Source: Echinarachnius parma (Eukaryota > Echinodermata > Echinoidea > Clypeasteroida > Echinarachniidae). From it: a stretch of DNA of 64,000 nucleotides. Position 1 is the first letter of the stretch; each line of letters starts with the position of its first letter. The notes beneath the pieces were generated by a model that had not been told where the DNA came from, did not search any database, and saw only the letters and a list, made by a program, of their open reading frames with translations. The stretch spans positions 1 to 64,000 of the forward strand of contig JBAMJV010003051.1 of the NCBI GenBank assembly GCA_037951105.1, in the 5' to 3' direction. Below are positions 14,101 through 29,100 of the stretch, piece after piece. Position numbers and translations under genes: made by a program.

Positions 14101-17100
14101 TTTCCTGTTTCATGTACAGTATTTACTTATGTTGCTTGCCAAATCGTTCCAACTTTTATCTGCATTTCTTCCATTTTGCTACAGATTTGATTCCAACCAA
14201 TGAGGAGGAATGGATAATTGTGTTGCAGTGGATACAAAAATCCTTGCCAGATTCCAACACAAGAGGGTGCTCTGATAGAAGATGCTGTATTGAGTGTGGA
14301 CGGGAAGTCATTCCATACCGTTATAGAGATTCCACAGCTTCTGCAGAATCTCTAGAAAGTCATCAGCCTTCAAGTTTGGATAGCATTGTGGATGATAGTT
14401 CCGTCTGCAGTAAGCCTGAATGTGATTGGTCGCTTGATCAGTCTTCAGATAGAATGGACCAATTAGAAAGACTGAGAGATGAGCAGTCAGTACATAGTGT
14501 GGCTGACATCCAATCAGAGAGCTCCCTAGATCCAGATAACATAGAGCTCAGAGTGGACCAACCAGGAGGCTGCTCTAATGGAAGTACTCTTGCGAAGGTA
14601 AGCTTTAGCATGCTCAGCCAATCAAAAACAACCTTACAAACCCAAGGCAGTGGGGTTCCATCTGTGAGGGAGTCTGATTGGATGCCTACTGTCTCATGGC
14701 AGAGAATAGCTAGCCTATTGGTCAGCCGTCTTGGAGCGATGAAAGGGATCATCCTGCTGAAGGAAGTGAACATTCCAGAGGGATGTCTTTCAAGGGACTT
14801 CTACCAGATGTGTATCTTGCTTAGCATCTGGGAGAAACAGCAGAGGTAAATGAAACCTGTTCACTACTATGTTCCACAGCACCCATAGAGTTGATACAGG
14901 GACCAACAGATTACCGTAGTCAATGGGTTAAAAAGGGGTTGTTATAATGTCCCCTCTTCAGTTTAATATAAAAGAACAAAGGGAATTCAAAAGAAGAAAG
15001 GTCAGAGGTTTAAAAAAAAAGATTTGTATCCTCTTATAATAATTTTTGTAAGTTCAATACAAATGAACTAATTGTTTCCTTTTTACTCATACTATTGTAG
15101 ATAATTCCTGCCACTTGTACACAAAGTCATATATTTACTTTGTCCATCACTAATTCTGGACATAATGCAAATGTCACCCCTTTCATCCATTTTGACTGAC
15201 CACTGGAGGCTGCCACGATTTCCAATGGTTACATATTAAAGGGTACCATCAGGCAGAGATTTAGCTCTCTTACATCAAAGACATATCCCAAATGAACATA
15301 CAAAACAAGTCTGTGATCCTGAAAGTATTTCTACATTGCTAGGGAATCATTTTTAATATCACCTGTCAATCATTCTGTCAGCGCAGTTCCGATAACGATA
15401 CCACTTAACGATCCTCTTATCGATCGCATCTGCGATATATCGCAGCAAGCAGGGAAAATCTCGAAAATCGCTTGTGTGTGCGCGCTGCTGCAGCTAGTGC
15501 GTACAGACATAGAGAGAGAGAGAGCTAGAGAGAGATAAACATTTTGATATGGCTCCAGGACAACTCGACCCTTATCGACTCGGCCAACAACCCAAATTGA
15601 CATTATGATCTCGTGAAGACCATTTCTTTCTATTTTATTTCGAAATACAAATATTTGAAAATCCCAAAACCAAACCCCCAAAAAGTTATTTTTTGTTGTC
15701 CGGCCGAGGTCAGACCTGACCACTACCATCTCGGTTAGGCCGAGTATATAGGGGCCGGGGTTGTTGGCCGAGTTTGTAAGGGCCGATTTAGCCGTTGGCC
15801 GAGCTTGTCTCATATCAACACGCAATGCACAGTGCATGCATGCAGTGTCCGATCGACCATATATCCCGCGTAGTATATATAGCCTTCTGATCTTCGGCTC
15901 GACTGATACCCGAAAAATCATTCCTTCTTGATCTTGCGCTTCGAATTTGGTTACCTTTCACGAACAAAACAGCTAATCTATGATGGCTCAAGGAACGAAT
16001 AGAAACTACGGTTTGCAAGCGTACATTTTGGAGCCGGAATACACTTTGGAGGAAATTGAAGAAAAGCGGGCTTTGGAAGCAGCTGCAGAGAACAGCGACA
16101 CCGCCACAGGGACTCCATCGGGCTCGACCCGGGCGCCGTGTACTTGCGGGGAGTGTCCCCAAATGCCGTCTGCTAAGGAGCAAGTGTGCTGTCAGGACAT
16201 TCCTCAGTTTCCTGAATTGATTGAGGAGAACGACGTCGCCTGCATCACTCAACACAGTGACTTTGAGGCTATCTGTCTACGAAAAGCTTCGTTGCAGACA
16301 GCTTTTGTTCTGATGTGGATGTACCGGAAAGGGAGGAGGAATGGCGAAAGGAAACTCAAATCTAATCGGTATGTCACTCATGAGTCACGGATGGCTGAAA
16401 TAAAAAAACTAAAACTTAAAATTACATAAATAAAAAGCCTTTATAAAAAATAAGGCTTAGTTAGCCCTACAGGTACAGGCTTCTGTGCCTTTTTTCACGA
16501 CATATTGACATAAAACAAAGAGATGTCAAATAAAAATTACAAGCAAACTCATGTAAATACACATTCGTACAGTGTTGTAAAATGTCTTCATGAATTTTCT
16601 AATTATTTTCCAAATCATCTTCCTTGTAAACCCTTCCAAATGCCACAGAACATGCAACTTTTGCATGGGAATGACATTCACATGCACTGCAATAACAAGT
16701 GAAGTATGTAGCAAAATGCCTAAGGTAGTAAGGAGTAAGGACGCTCATGTTCTTTTGGAAATGATAGAACAATTTGCTAGAAGACATTTATTAAGGCGTT
16801 AATGCTGACTGTCAAATCAAGTCCGAATTTCAATTAGAAAACATAATTTTGGTAATACATGAGCTGTTCGGTAATACAACACCCTGCTGTACTAATCTCA
16901 GTCAAACTTGATCTTGGACAAAGACAAAATACATACGCGTGAATGAAGACTGGCGGCCTTTATTACCATATTCCTCATTTGAGTGAATCTAAATACATTG
17001 ATTCAATTGTCACTGTTGTATCTAGCGCGGGGGAAAACAAACAAATACATTTCAAGCCAAATTTATTATTATTACTTTGCATCTTTTCTCAAATCTCAAA

Positions 17101-20100
17101 ATAAAATCAATCTCTTGAGTCTTATCATGTAATGTATGATGTAACTTGTGACAGTGAAAAATCCTGGAAAAGAGTGTTGGACTGTTCTTACATGTATTTC
17201 ATCTTTGATAAGAGGTTGATTACTGGTCGAGGTATTACTGTAACTATGTGAAATAAAACAACAGAAAATTTGCTGTACATGTGTACTTTTTTTCTGATGT
17301 TGATTTTAAGTGATTTCATGAGAAGTTGATCCAAAATATATTATTGTGTGTCTATTGTTTCAAATTTGTAAAAATAAAATGGTTGACCTAACAAACATTT
17401 TTATATTCTTTACTTTCTTCCACTTCAGGCAGTACCGGTTGTGTGCTTATCGCCAGCTTACCTGCTTCATACAGCAAGGGGAACGCCTTGGGAGACACAA
17501 CAGGATCGTCTTGCCAGCCTGTGCGGTCAGTGCCATCCGACACGCATATCAGCTTGATGATGGAGAGGAAACATTCACTGGCTACCAGGATGCCCGCATC
17601 GAGGACTTATTCTAGATTGCAATATTACTGGTTCATGTTTTGAACACCGTTGTTTGTTTGTCTTTTGCAAACGGACGATGCCATTCTACATAAAAACATT
17701 TACCTGACGATACAATATTTACTACCAGGATGCACACACCAAGGACTTATTATAAATTTGCATACATGTACATGTACATGTTTTGTTCAAAATGCAAACG
17801 CCATGGACTCATATATTTTCATGTTCATGTACATGTTTTGTACACCAGTCTTTTAAAATGTAAATTATATTAATGATCACTAAAGAAATGCACAAGACTC
17901 ATATTTGTTTCTTATTTTTCAGCATGTCAGAATATTTACCGACAAATCAAATTGTTGAATGTACTTTATGCATGATGTGTTTGCATGTGAGTTAGCTTCT
18001 ATGGTAGTGTTACACAAACAACAATCACAATCAGACATATCACAAACATTTATTCTGTGTCTGTGTGGAGTACAATTTGATGTCTTGGGCTACCTAACTA
18101 CTGTCTTTGTAGATGTACATGTACACAAGACTTGAGAGAATAATACTGAAGTATGATTTATAATATGGAGCTTGTATTTGTGTGTGCGTGTGAGTGGTTA
18201 TGTGTTTGCACTGAAGTGAATAAGTAATTGCCCTTTTCAGTCCCCCTTTCATACATGTGCATGTACATGTGAAATTAGGGAGCCAAACCTATGTGGACAA
18301 ATAGTGTTTGCATTGTGTGCGAGACAAAATAGACTGGTCAGGGAATAATTTTCCTGGTATCGCATCACTATTTGCTACATGTATGCATTTTTGCATGACT
18401 GCTATACAAAATATCTTTTTCAAAATAGCGTTTTTTTTCCATAGAAATGTACAGAATTTCATTTGAAATATTTAGCCATCTGCTAAAATTGCTAATCAAA
18501 TTAGAGGAGGAAAATTATTCCCTGCTGGTTCACAAGCAGATTAATTTCTTGTCTGATCTCCAGGGCCCATATTCCTAAAACCTCCCTAGCTTAGTTATAT
18601 GCTAAGTGTATTTTATAGTACAGTTGAATCTCGTTATAACGAGGTCGGGTATAACAAAATCCTATTATAACAAGGTCATTTTGCTGGTCCCAGCTCTTTA
18701 TATTTCTTCTTTTTTTTTACCCTGATATAATGAGAAACCCGATATAACAAGGTAATTTTCATGGTCACAAGGACCTAGTTATAAAGAGGTTCCACTGTAT
18801 AAGGTTCAGGGAGCATCATACATTTGCTCAGTCCCCCAACCAACCCCCCAAGAATGTGGCTCACAGGGGTAATTTTTCTTGTATTTTTTTATTTTTCAAT
18901 ATTTATTTTTCAAGATGGTGTAATAACTAAATATAAAGTACCCACCATTACGGAAGATGAGCATTTTCAGTCCAACAAAAAGAGCATTTTGCATGCATGA
19001 GCAAAATGAAAAATGAAAAATGATAGACACAGGGGAAGGCGATTTTGTTGAATAACATTGCCACCATGAATTGTCTATGCGGCCCCTTACTAGGGTTAGT
19101 TAATTAGTTTGGTTAGCAATTAAAAGATCAATTGTTCAGTTTTTAGCCAAGTCATTTAAAATTGACTAAGCATGCAACTAACCTAAGCTAGTCGGCTTTT
19201 ATGAATATGGGCTCTGGGGGTTCATGTTTGCTTGGTCTACACTCAGGTTTATCTACAACTAATTTGGTCTCCTACATTATGCCAGAAATTTCCCTTTTCC
19301 TAAATTCAAACTCAATTCCTAACCCCAATCCGAACCAACCCCTTATCCTACGACTCCAAATTTATACTCTGCTTGTAAAATGTAGACTAAATATTGACAA
19401 GTTACCAGGCTCTGGAGACTATGTCAATCAAGCTTCATGTTATAAAGAAAATTTAGTAATGTATAATCATGCGTAAAAGTTGGATAGATTATTGAACCAG
19501 TATAATTGCTAAGTATGAGGATATGATTCTTTTAAAAGAAAGATCAGCTAGTTAATCACAATTCACATCTTCACTTTCAACTTATGGGCCCCGTTGCAGA
19601 ATATGATGCGATCGATTGTAACTTCAGAAATGTGTGTGTTTCAACCACTCAGATTTGCGCATTTACAACAAGTGATCCGACTTACAATTGATTATATCTC
19701 TTTCTGCAAGGGGCATACACACATCAAACATTACACAAGAAATCTTACTTTCATTCTTCCGGGTGACACATGTTCTCTCATACTTTTGGATGCAAGTAAA
19801 TAACGGGTAACAATTTATTTAAAATAATTATAAAAAAATCTTTAAACATCTTTTGTAATTGAACGACAACATCACAATAGCCAGTCCTGAATCATACGGC
19901 TATGTAGTGTTTTGAAGATACCCTGTAAAGATACATATTATAAACTGTTTGTGGTAGCAAGCATTTCATCATACGGCTATGTAGTGTTTTGAAGATACCC
20001 TGTATAGATACATATTATAAACTGTTTGTGGTAGCAAGCATTGTCCATACATTACAAAAAAACTAACAACAAAAGTACAGTTGAAATATCGTGGAAAAAT

Positions 20101-23100
20101 ATATATGAAATGATTACCCCTCAATGCAAATGGCATCTTTCCTTGATCTTGTAATTGGAACAATTACCACCAACCCATTCTCTCTTTCTAACCCATCCAT
20201 GGCCCGTTTCAGGTAGATATGCAATATAGTGTAAAGATACAATTACATGAAATTGCAACTCAGATCAATCATGTTACTAAATGTGCATATCGTGAGTCGC
20301 AGTAATTGATTTCAAAATGCAAATCTTCATGCAACAGGGCTTTGGACTGGTCTGTGTAATACACTGGTAAGGGTCTATCAAAATTAATTGGGTTACAAAA
20401 CATGTATCTGCAGTACATTGGATGACTCAACTCAAATCCTTTGTCTGATAAAATGGTTGAAACAAAAAATCACATTTATGAAACGATACAATGCATTTTT
20501 TATATGAAAAAGTGTCATTCTCAGGGAGAAAAATTGCGTAAATAATCTGTTTCCTGATCTGTACAACATACAACAAATTGAACATAAGTGAATGTACATC
20601 AAAAAAACATAAAGGCCGAAATTACCTCATTTTGTACATGAACAATTTACAAATATGTATGTGACATATATGAATTTATTAGTTTATAAAGCAAAAGTAG
20701 CCGAACAGTAATAACTACAAATGCTCATAAAAAAGATTGTCACAAGAACAAAAACATAAACAACAAATTGAGCATGTTGCACTAGCTCATCAGCATGGTC
20801 ACAATGTAAACATACCATGTGTTCATGAATGAATACAAATAATATGTATCATGCATAAGACTGAGCATTTCAAACATGCAGAACAAGGAAACGAGTAAAA
20901 AATGCATATAAAATATCATCCAAGCTAAAAATTCATCCTCACAACTGTGTCAACAATGCTAGATAACAGTTTCTTGTCTGTTTGTTTACAATACTAATAA
21001 TAAATGAAATAATGGTTTGGGGCATAGAGTTCAATGCTAAACAAATTTTAAATGGTCATTCTCATGTTACGCAAGCATGAAAGGAAGAAAATATATTTTA
21101 ACTTTCCCTGATATATCATCCTAACCATATTGGTGGCAGACGGTAACTATTGTATTGTCGATATACAGTAGAAATGAATTTTGGTTACTTGAAATTACAT
21201 CGGTAATAAAATATTTTGTATCAGGAAACAAACGGGTACTAACAGGGATCTGTGAAATTACCTCACTCGTTCTAACAGAGCTGTCAAACACAGGTTCCAC
21301 TGTATAACTGAAAAAGTGATGGCCAGGATTCTATATTTCAATATTCTATACATCACACAACTTTCCAAGACACTACTATCGATGGTGTTCCATGATAACA
21401 CTTTACTTCAGATGACTCCTGTTTACAAGAACTATTTCGGTCAGAGACTTTTTTAATGTCTTTCTTTGTAACATACATGTACTAACCGCAGTTTGAAGTG
21501 TCACTCACTGAAATATGTGAAATGGATCTATGAATGATATGACGAATGGAAAGTTGAAATACAATAATAAATCAACTTATGTTCAGTTAAGTTTGTAGAA
21601 AATAAACATGTTCCATTTGGGCAGTGACAGAGGCGGGTCCATAGACACAAGTTATCTAAATCGGCTTCTATGATTGGCAATCAACTGTGCTCTCGGGGGA
21701 GGAGACGACTTCGCTATCCGCTTGGCAGATGGACGTTTTGCAGGTTGAACAACTCCTGACAGCTTCAGCTCAAATACTGCCTCCATCAATGCCCAAATGA
21801 AGTCGTACTGTTTGTCCTCGTACACAACACGTGGGGTCCACTTCTCCGTTGTTTTGGGGCAACTGATCTTAAAACATGGATCACCCTTGACTGACTGGCC
21901 ACTTGCTTTCTTTAGGACCTTTGGTTTCCTGCCTGCATTTGCGTTGTGGTCCATCACTGCGAGCTGGTTCCTGGCATTCATGCAAGGCTCATCGAACGCT
22001 AGGCGCTTTGGGCAGTACTTCAGCAGAAGCGAATGGTATACCTCCAGGTTCCCTGTGTGGCAGAATTCCGTGAGTTGCCTCACATCCTTCAGGAACCGCT
22101 TGTCCTCAACCACAACCTTCAGCGCCTTGAATGAGGAGGATTCCGGGGATAGCCATTTCTTCCTCCTCTGCTCATCCGCGTCGAGTGGAGCATGGGTGCA
22201 GTCTGCGTGATTATTGGAGATGTGCTTCAGCAGACTACGAAACATCTTGACCAGCAAATCCGCATCCTTGTTACAATGGCGTGAACAATACCACAAGTGG
22301 TTGGAGATGGAAGGGATCCACTGGGCAAGGCTCTCGTTTCCACGTTTCTTCGCAGATTTCAGCAGCTTCTTCTTCAGGCTCTTTGCCATATGCCAGACAT
22401 CGAATTGGTGGCTCACGGTTGGATGTTTCTCCCTCACTTCCTTGCGGATCTGGACGTGCCTGTCCGTTGCAATGCTCTCTGGAGCTATCCCCTTCGACTT
22501 CAGCTCCTCCATGCACTCCTGAAAGCCTTTCAGCTCCATCCGGACCGAAGAGCCCGTCATGGTAACAGGGATGACTCTGTGAGCAATGATCTTGTTGGTG
22601 TCAAGGGTCATCAAGCTATACGTGCAATATTTAGCACTATAGCCTGGAGAGTCACATCTGCCGTCGCCGGCTAGTCTAGGAGTTGTGGCTGTGGTAGAGA
22701 TGACTTCTTCTTGTTGGGTTAGATAGGCTGTTTCAACACTGGGTAGGAGATATTTAGCTTGAATATCGAAGTAGGTTGTCTCGCAGATGAAAGCAATATT
22801 GGCAAAGCTGAAGATATTTGCTGTTGTGCTGTAGATACCTCCGCTGAAGAGGGAAGCAGCGGCAAGCTGGAGGTTGCCTGCTGGCATCTTACCTACAAAG
22901 GGTTGTGATTTCCATTTCATGATTTCGTGTCCGGCTATACAATAAACAGTGATGTGAAGCAGGGAGCCTTCCTCTCTCCAGGTTGTATCGCAGGGATCCG
23001 GTGGGCAACTGCATTTCTCACAGCGAAGGTGATTTACAAGATGGTCCAGTGCTGATCGAAATATGATGTACTTTCTTTCAGAGACAGGACTGTTGATTGC

Positions 23101-26100
23101 TGTGTCAGTTGAATCGAAGGTGGTGTCAGTGTCCGTGTAGTTGGTTGGGTGGTAGGTTTCATCTGATTCTGCTCCTGACCACTTTGATGATGTTGGCGTT
23201 GAGAATGAAACATCGGGCGGATCCTTCATTGGTGTTGAGTGCTGCACGATCGGTGAACCATGAAGCAGGGAGGGAGACTGGAGCATGTAATCCTCTGGCA
23301 TTGTTTGGGTGACACAGGAAACTCCAAGCAAGGGATGGAAATCACTCGTCTAAAAAAGAAAGAAAATAGGAAAAACAGAAGAAAAACAAAAACAAAATTA
23401 ATTTTCATTGCTTTTTAAATTGTAAACAATTTGAAATTTGCAGCTCAAAGTTCCTCAATTAAAGGTGCACCTGTAAAGTGTCAGATATTGCCCAAAATGG
23501 GCAAATCATTGTAAGATATGTCCGAATGATGTGTGAAAGTTTCATTGAAAAAGAACACTGCTTTCCTGTTTAAAAAAAAAAAAAATATGTGTCAGATTTT
23601 ACAACGGACGTTAATGACCGTTAATTAACGCTTTTGAGCTGAATGATATATCGTCATACTAAAAGGGGCATTTAGAAAAAATCTAACCCTATTTTATTCT
23701 TCTATAACCATAAACTAAACAACACGGTCAAAGAGAAACGAGGAAGCTCAAAGTAATTCTCGTGGAGTTAGACACTATACAGGCATCTCTTTAAACATAT
23801 TTTAAAAGGTATGCAAACAATTTTAAATGTGCAAAATATTAAAATATTTGTGTAGGGTGAAGATACATTTTAAATGGGTGAAGATACATTTTAAATGGAT
23901 TAAAATGTATTAAAATGTATCTTCAAACTACACAAACATTTTAATATTTTGCACATTTCAATTTGTTTGCATACCTTTTTTAAAATACGATCTGAATGGA
24001 TCGCAAGTAGAAAATCTTAAATTGATTTTATTAAAAAAAATAAGCATATTAATTCATTCATAAATAGCTGTATTCCTGTCAATTGTCAATTATGTGAATG
24101 AAAAATGAAAGATCATGTACAATAATTTTCAAATTAGGCATACTGATCAGTTGCTGGTGTAGTTTTAGCAATAAATTATAAGCATTGAAAAGTGAATCGT
24201 TACTTGTTTAGCTACGGTAATATGAGTAACATTTTTATTTTTAGAAGAGAAATGGGTTATTGATAAGTAAAGGTGACTTTTTGAAAAAAAAGCAAGACTA
24301 ATGCTGTAAAAGAGAGGGGAGGGGAGGGTGTGGGGTAGGTGCACTCGTTTGGTATCTCCCTTTTTTCTCAGAATTCCCCTAATTGTTTGCATTTGTTTCT
24401 GTAATATTAGTTGATGCCCCCCCCCCCCCCCAGTACATAAATGTGTGTCACTGACGCTTACTTACATCAACTGAAGCGTCAGCATATTTGATAGTGTAAC
24501 TGGACCGCGAGGAAGAAGTAGACTGGCTGCCTGCATGATGCTGAAAATACAAGAAGAACAAAACAAAACAATGTTACAATTTGTGCAAACAGTTTTTTTA
24601 ATAAAAGCCCCCCTGGCAGTACTAAGTAGTGCTGTAACTGACCTTGATGATCCGATCGATTGATCGGATAGGCAAAATTGTATTGATCATCGAAATCGGA
24701 TCGCAGATCGGATATGATCGGCTAAAAAATCTTTTCTTTTTTTTCTTTGGAAAATGATCCCCAAAAAACACATTTTGGGAATATAAATGAATACCAAAGC
24801 AACATATATCCATATTAATAAGCCCAAGGTAATCTTGTACGGGTATGCTTTCATTTCAAACTGATTACATCTTCTTTTACAAAATTACTCACGCCGATTC
24901 TGAGCTTAGTCCCATGTGATTAATTTGGCGTAACCTTTCAGAATCACATGGGACTAAGCTCAGAAGCGGCGCGAGTAATTTTGTAAAAGGAGAGGTAATC
25001 AGTTTTAAATGAAAGCATACCCATACAAGATTACCTTGGGCTTATTCATATGGATATATGTTGCTTTGGTATTCATTTATATTCCCAAAATATGTTTTGG
25101 GGGATCATTTTCCAAAGAAAAAAAAACAGTTTTTTTTTTTTTTTTTTTTTTTTTTTTGCCGATCCGATCTTCCGATTTTTTCTGCATGATCGGAAATCGG
25201 CAAAAACGGTCCGATCATGTATGATCGGATCCGATCGGTTACAGCATTAGTACTAAGAAACTGATATTATGTAGTCATACAATACATTAGGGGCCATCTA
25301 CAAAGTACTTATTTTGGTGGAACAATCGGGCAAGCAGATTCTCAACCCGATATAAATCTTGTTTTCTTCCATGTCATGCTTTATCTATAATCACTGGTTC
25401 GATCAGAAAAGAGACATATTTTGAATAGTCAAAAAAGTTCACTCAGGAAATACGATTTTGAGGCAAGAACATTTTTCTTGCGGGCAACCAGAAAAAGGGA
25501 AAAAATTATTTCACTGGCCCGTCTGGGCAACTGACAAAAAAGGTAATTTTGCTGAGCCCCGACGTATCAATGCAACATCAATGGGTTTAACCACACATAC
25601 AAAATTATTGTGATACATTACCATTACATAATTTAGAGAACATAATGTGTAAATAACAATAATATTGAACAGGTGAATTTTTCATTGATGTTTTATTGAC
25701 ACATTTTTGTTTTGAATAGCCCACCTCTTTTTACACACATATATCTTAGAAGTGTGGGGATTAAATCACTTACATTGTGTGAGGCATCTGAGCTGTACTC
25801 GAGAGGATCAGTGGAGGTAAAGAGCGTGCGGGAGGCTGTGTGGCAGGTTGAGTGGCAGGCTGTGTGGCAGGTTGAGTGGCAGGGGGTGTGGTAGATTGAG
25901 CTGGAGGCTGTGTGGTAGGTTGAGCGGGAGGCTGTGTGGCAAGTTGAGTGGCAGGCCAAGCAGCAGGGCAAGTGACAGGCCGTGTTGGGTGGTGAGTGGC
26001 AGGGTGAAGCAGAACTTGCACAAACCTTGTGATCATGCTGAAAAACAGAGAGAGAAAGGCTAGGGAATATATATAGTCTTCAGTTCTAAATATATGTTCT

Positions 26101-29100
26101 TCTGGCCCTCCACATGTGAGACAAGGGTCCTGCTTCATAAAGACTTGCAATTGATTATCATGTTGCATTTTGCAATATACAAATTTGAAATAGTATTTGT
26201 CTACATGTTTTCAGTCTTCAAAACAACAGAGATAGTAATTATAAACAAAAATTGTATGAATTGTGGATTGCATCAACAAAAGTTGTTTTATTTTTTATTT
26301 GCTGGTAAATTGAGTGAGGAACCGGACAGTAAATATATTTTTGTATTGGATAGTGCAGCAAACGGGAGAGGTCTAGCTCCTCAGAACACTTTCAGTTATG
26401 TGTGGATGTGGAGTTTGTGGACACCATCCAAGTGTATTGTAAATAAACTTTCTTTACTATCTTTTGTTGTTTACGGGCGATTTAATTCAGGCATGAATAT
26501 TTACAATGGATCAACTGGAAACAAATTGTCACTGCCAGCATGCCCTTCAACGCAATATCAGTTTATCATATATCATACAGGTTTATAAATTGTTCATGCA
26601 GGGCAATTCCGTATGAGAGAAGGCAAAAACACCACATCTCAAAGTTGAGCAATCTTCCCCAAATCAAACTGTTATCAATAAAGGAAAACTTGAATTTTAG
26701 GAAACTGAAAACCGTTTGTATATAGCTCTATTGGTTTTTCAAATATTTCTGCTTGAATTGAACAGAAATTTATGACCTTATTTCATAAATCAGCTTCATT
26801 TTTATGAAAATAAAGTGAATCTTTTAATTCAATGACTGTTTCTGCTCATTTTCTCATATTTTCCATATGATATTGTAACAATCACAAATTGTAAAGCATG
26901 GGCAGTAACTTCATTGCATATTTTTTTGAGAATTTTTAAAAATCTATGCACATTTGATCGTAATTCCGTTACGATAAAACGTTTTAAGTTTTTATCAATA
27001 TCTGATTACTTGTTCTTTGGTCATGTCATTGTGAATTCTCTTCCTTCACCATAGTCCTAAAAACTTCCAACATAATTTTCTGAAATAATGTCACTACTTT
27101 TTCCAAAAATGGCGTAACAGTATTAGTAATTCCGTTACGTAACGGAATTACACGCACATGGTTTGTAAGGTATTGAATGATATTGCTGAAATTTTTTTTC
27201 TTTCTTGTTCTGAATGTAGAAATACCCTTTAAATAGCATGTAGCATAACTGTAGCCATGTACATAGACAATAAGTCATTATACATGTACTGTACAATGTT
27301 ACTTTATGTGACTCGTTGCCTCACATGCTTCATATTGCATCAATGGTGATTTAACTAAATTGAAACACGATAGATGATTTCTCTCTCCATGAACATAATA
27401 GAGATGATAATGTTCTATGATACTTCTATCATTAAATTAGTTTCTAGCAAGACCCACTTGACTGAAATTATCAAAATGCAGCAGATTCATGTTTGTACTT
27501 TAGAAAGGAAAAACGAAAACAATAACACAAATTTAAAAATATCCAGTAATTAGTATCACACTGGTTCTACATTTATTTTCTCACATTAATTTACATTGAT
27601 GCATTATAAGATATAAATCATACCTTCAACTTTCAAGGAGATTTAATATTAATAATTTTGTATACATGTAGATTTGATTATCATTGATCAGTTAAGGGCT
27701 CATAACTCACCATTAATTATGTAAATTTGTATTAAACTGAAGCATATAAAATCAAACCTAAATAAATACAGAATAGGCTTCAAGATATTCAAAACTATAT
27801 ACATAATACAGGCTAAGATATGTTTTATTCATTATCATAAAGTCAGAATTCATTGAGTGTTCAGTGTGCTTCTGTATGCAGATCAAAGAAGATGTACAAA
27901 GTATTTGCATTTTCAAATGGGAATTCCTAAAGGTGTCTTTCATTTTTTGTAATTCGATATTTATATTTGATATGCCAACTTTTTGTATTTGGATCATACA
28001 TGTTTATATCCGATATCATGTATTTCATGGAATGAATGAAAACGCATTCCAAATTAATTTGAGAGTAAATTAAGATCACTTTAAGGATGAATTTTCAAAA
28101 GAATAATTTCAGAATATAACAAGAGTTTATACAACAAATCTCGATTTGTTTGTAATTCCGTTACGCACACACATAAATTCAGGATTTGTTCTGGTCCTTA
28201 TGTAAGAGTTTAACAATTATTGTTTAACAATGCATACAAAATCTTACTATAGACTATAAGCAGAAAAATGTAACCAAGAAATTGCATTTTTATGGGTGGA
28301 TTCATGGGTGGATTTATGGGTGGATTTCACAGGCGTAATTCCGTTACAGTGACATTCATTTGTCTTAAGGTAATTTCAGAGGTTAAAACAGATCATTTCT
28401 GGAAAAAAGATGTACCAAATTCAAGTTTGTAACTGACATGATAAGTTTTTATTACCAATGCAGAATTTTTTGAGGTAGCTTTTGCAGAAAATCATTACAA
28501 AATTAGTGTTGAATAAAAGACCCCTTTCCGTTATGATTGTATTTTGGTCTCCTGACGCTATAGTGTTATAGATTTGTACCTCTAGTACCCCTGCCAGTTA
28601 TTAAAGTTGTAAAAACTGTGGAAGTGAAAGGAATTTTAAATATGATTAAGAAAACAGAGCTAAAAATCACTTATTTGTCATTCTGTAACAGTGGAATTGC
28701 CCATTCACAATGCATTTCCATTCACACCTTGATTTTCAATATTTAGGAAGTTTACGAGGCTTTATAGCATTGAAAGTGGAATGATTTGACCTGTTTATGA
28801 TTTTAAATTGTTTAAATGTTTCTTGATATTGATGATGTGCAGTTCTTTAGCATGTCACATAATGTAGGTACTTTTTTTTTTTTTTTTACTTTGGGTTTTT
28901 TCACAATTTAACCATTTTTCTTGGAAGTAAAGGAAAAATTATAAAATGTTGCTTTTTTTTCTTCAAATATGGTTATTATTGTCACATTATTGATTTTTGA
29001 AAAGTATTGAAGCTAAAATGTGAATTCTTTGTTGTTGATGTACCGATTTGTGGAAAAGTTGATTTCACTGCTTAAGTTGTGTAATTCCGTTACACACTTT

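Noticed and set aside
15370..15921. 183-codon minus-strand ORF opposite the P2X7-tail promoter
   Set aside because: No homology. It overlaps the likely promoter and arises from the locally higher GC content.
22271..22674. Several plus-strand ORFs opposite the transposase core
   Set aside because: Antisense shadows of the well-supported minus-strand coding exon.
26094..26588. 164-codon plus-strand ORF
   Set aside because: AT-rich, hydrophobic chance frame inside an intron of the transposase gene, with no recognisable domain or splice context.
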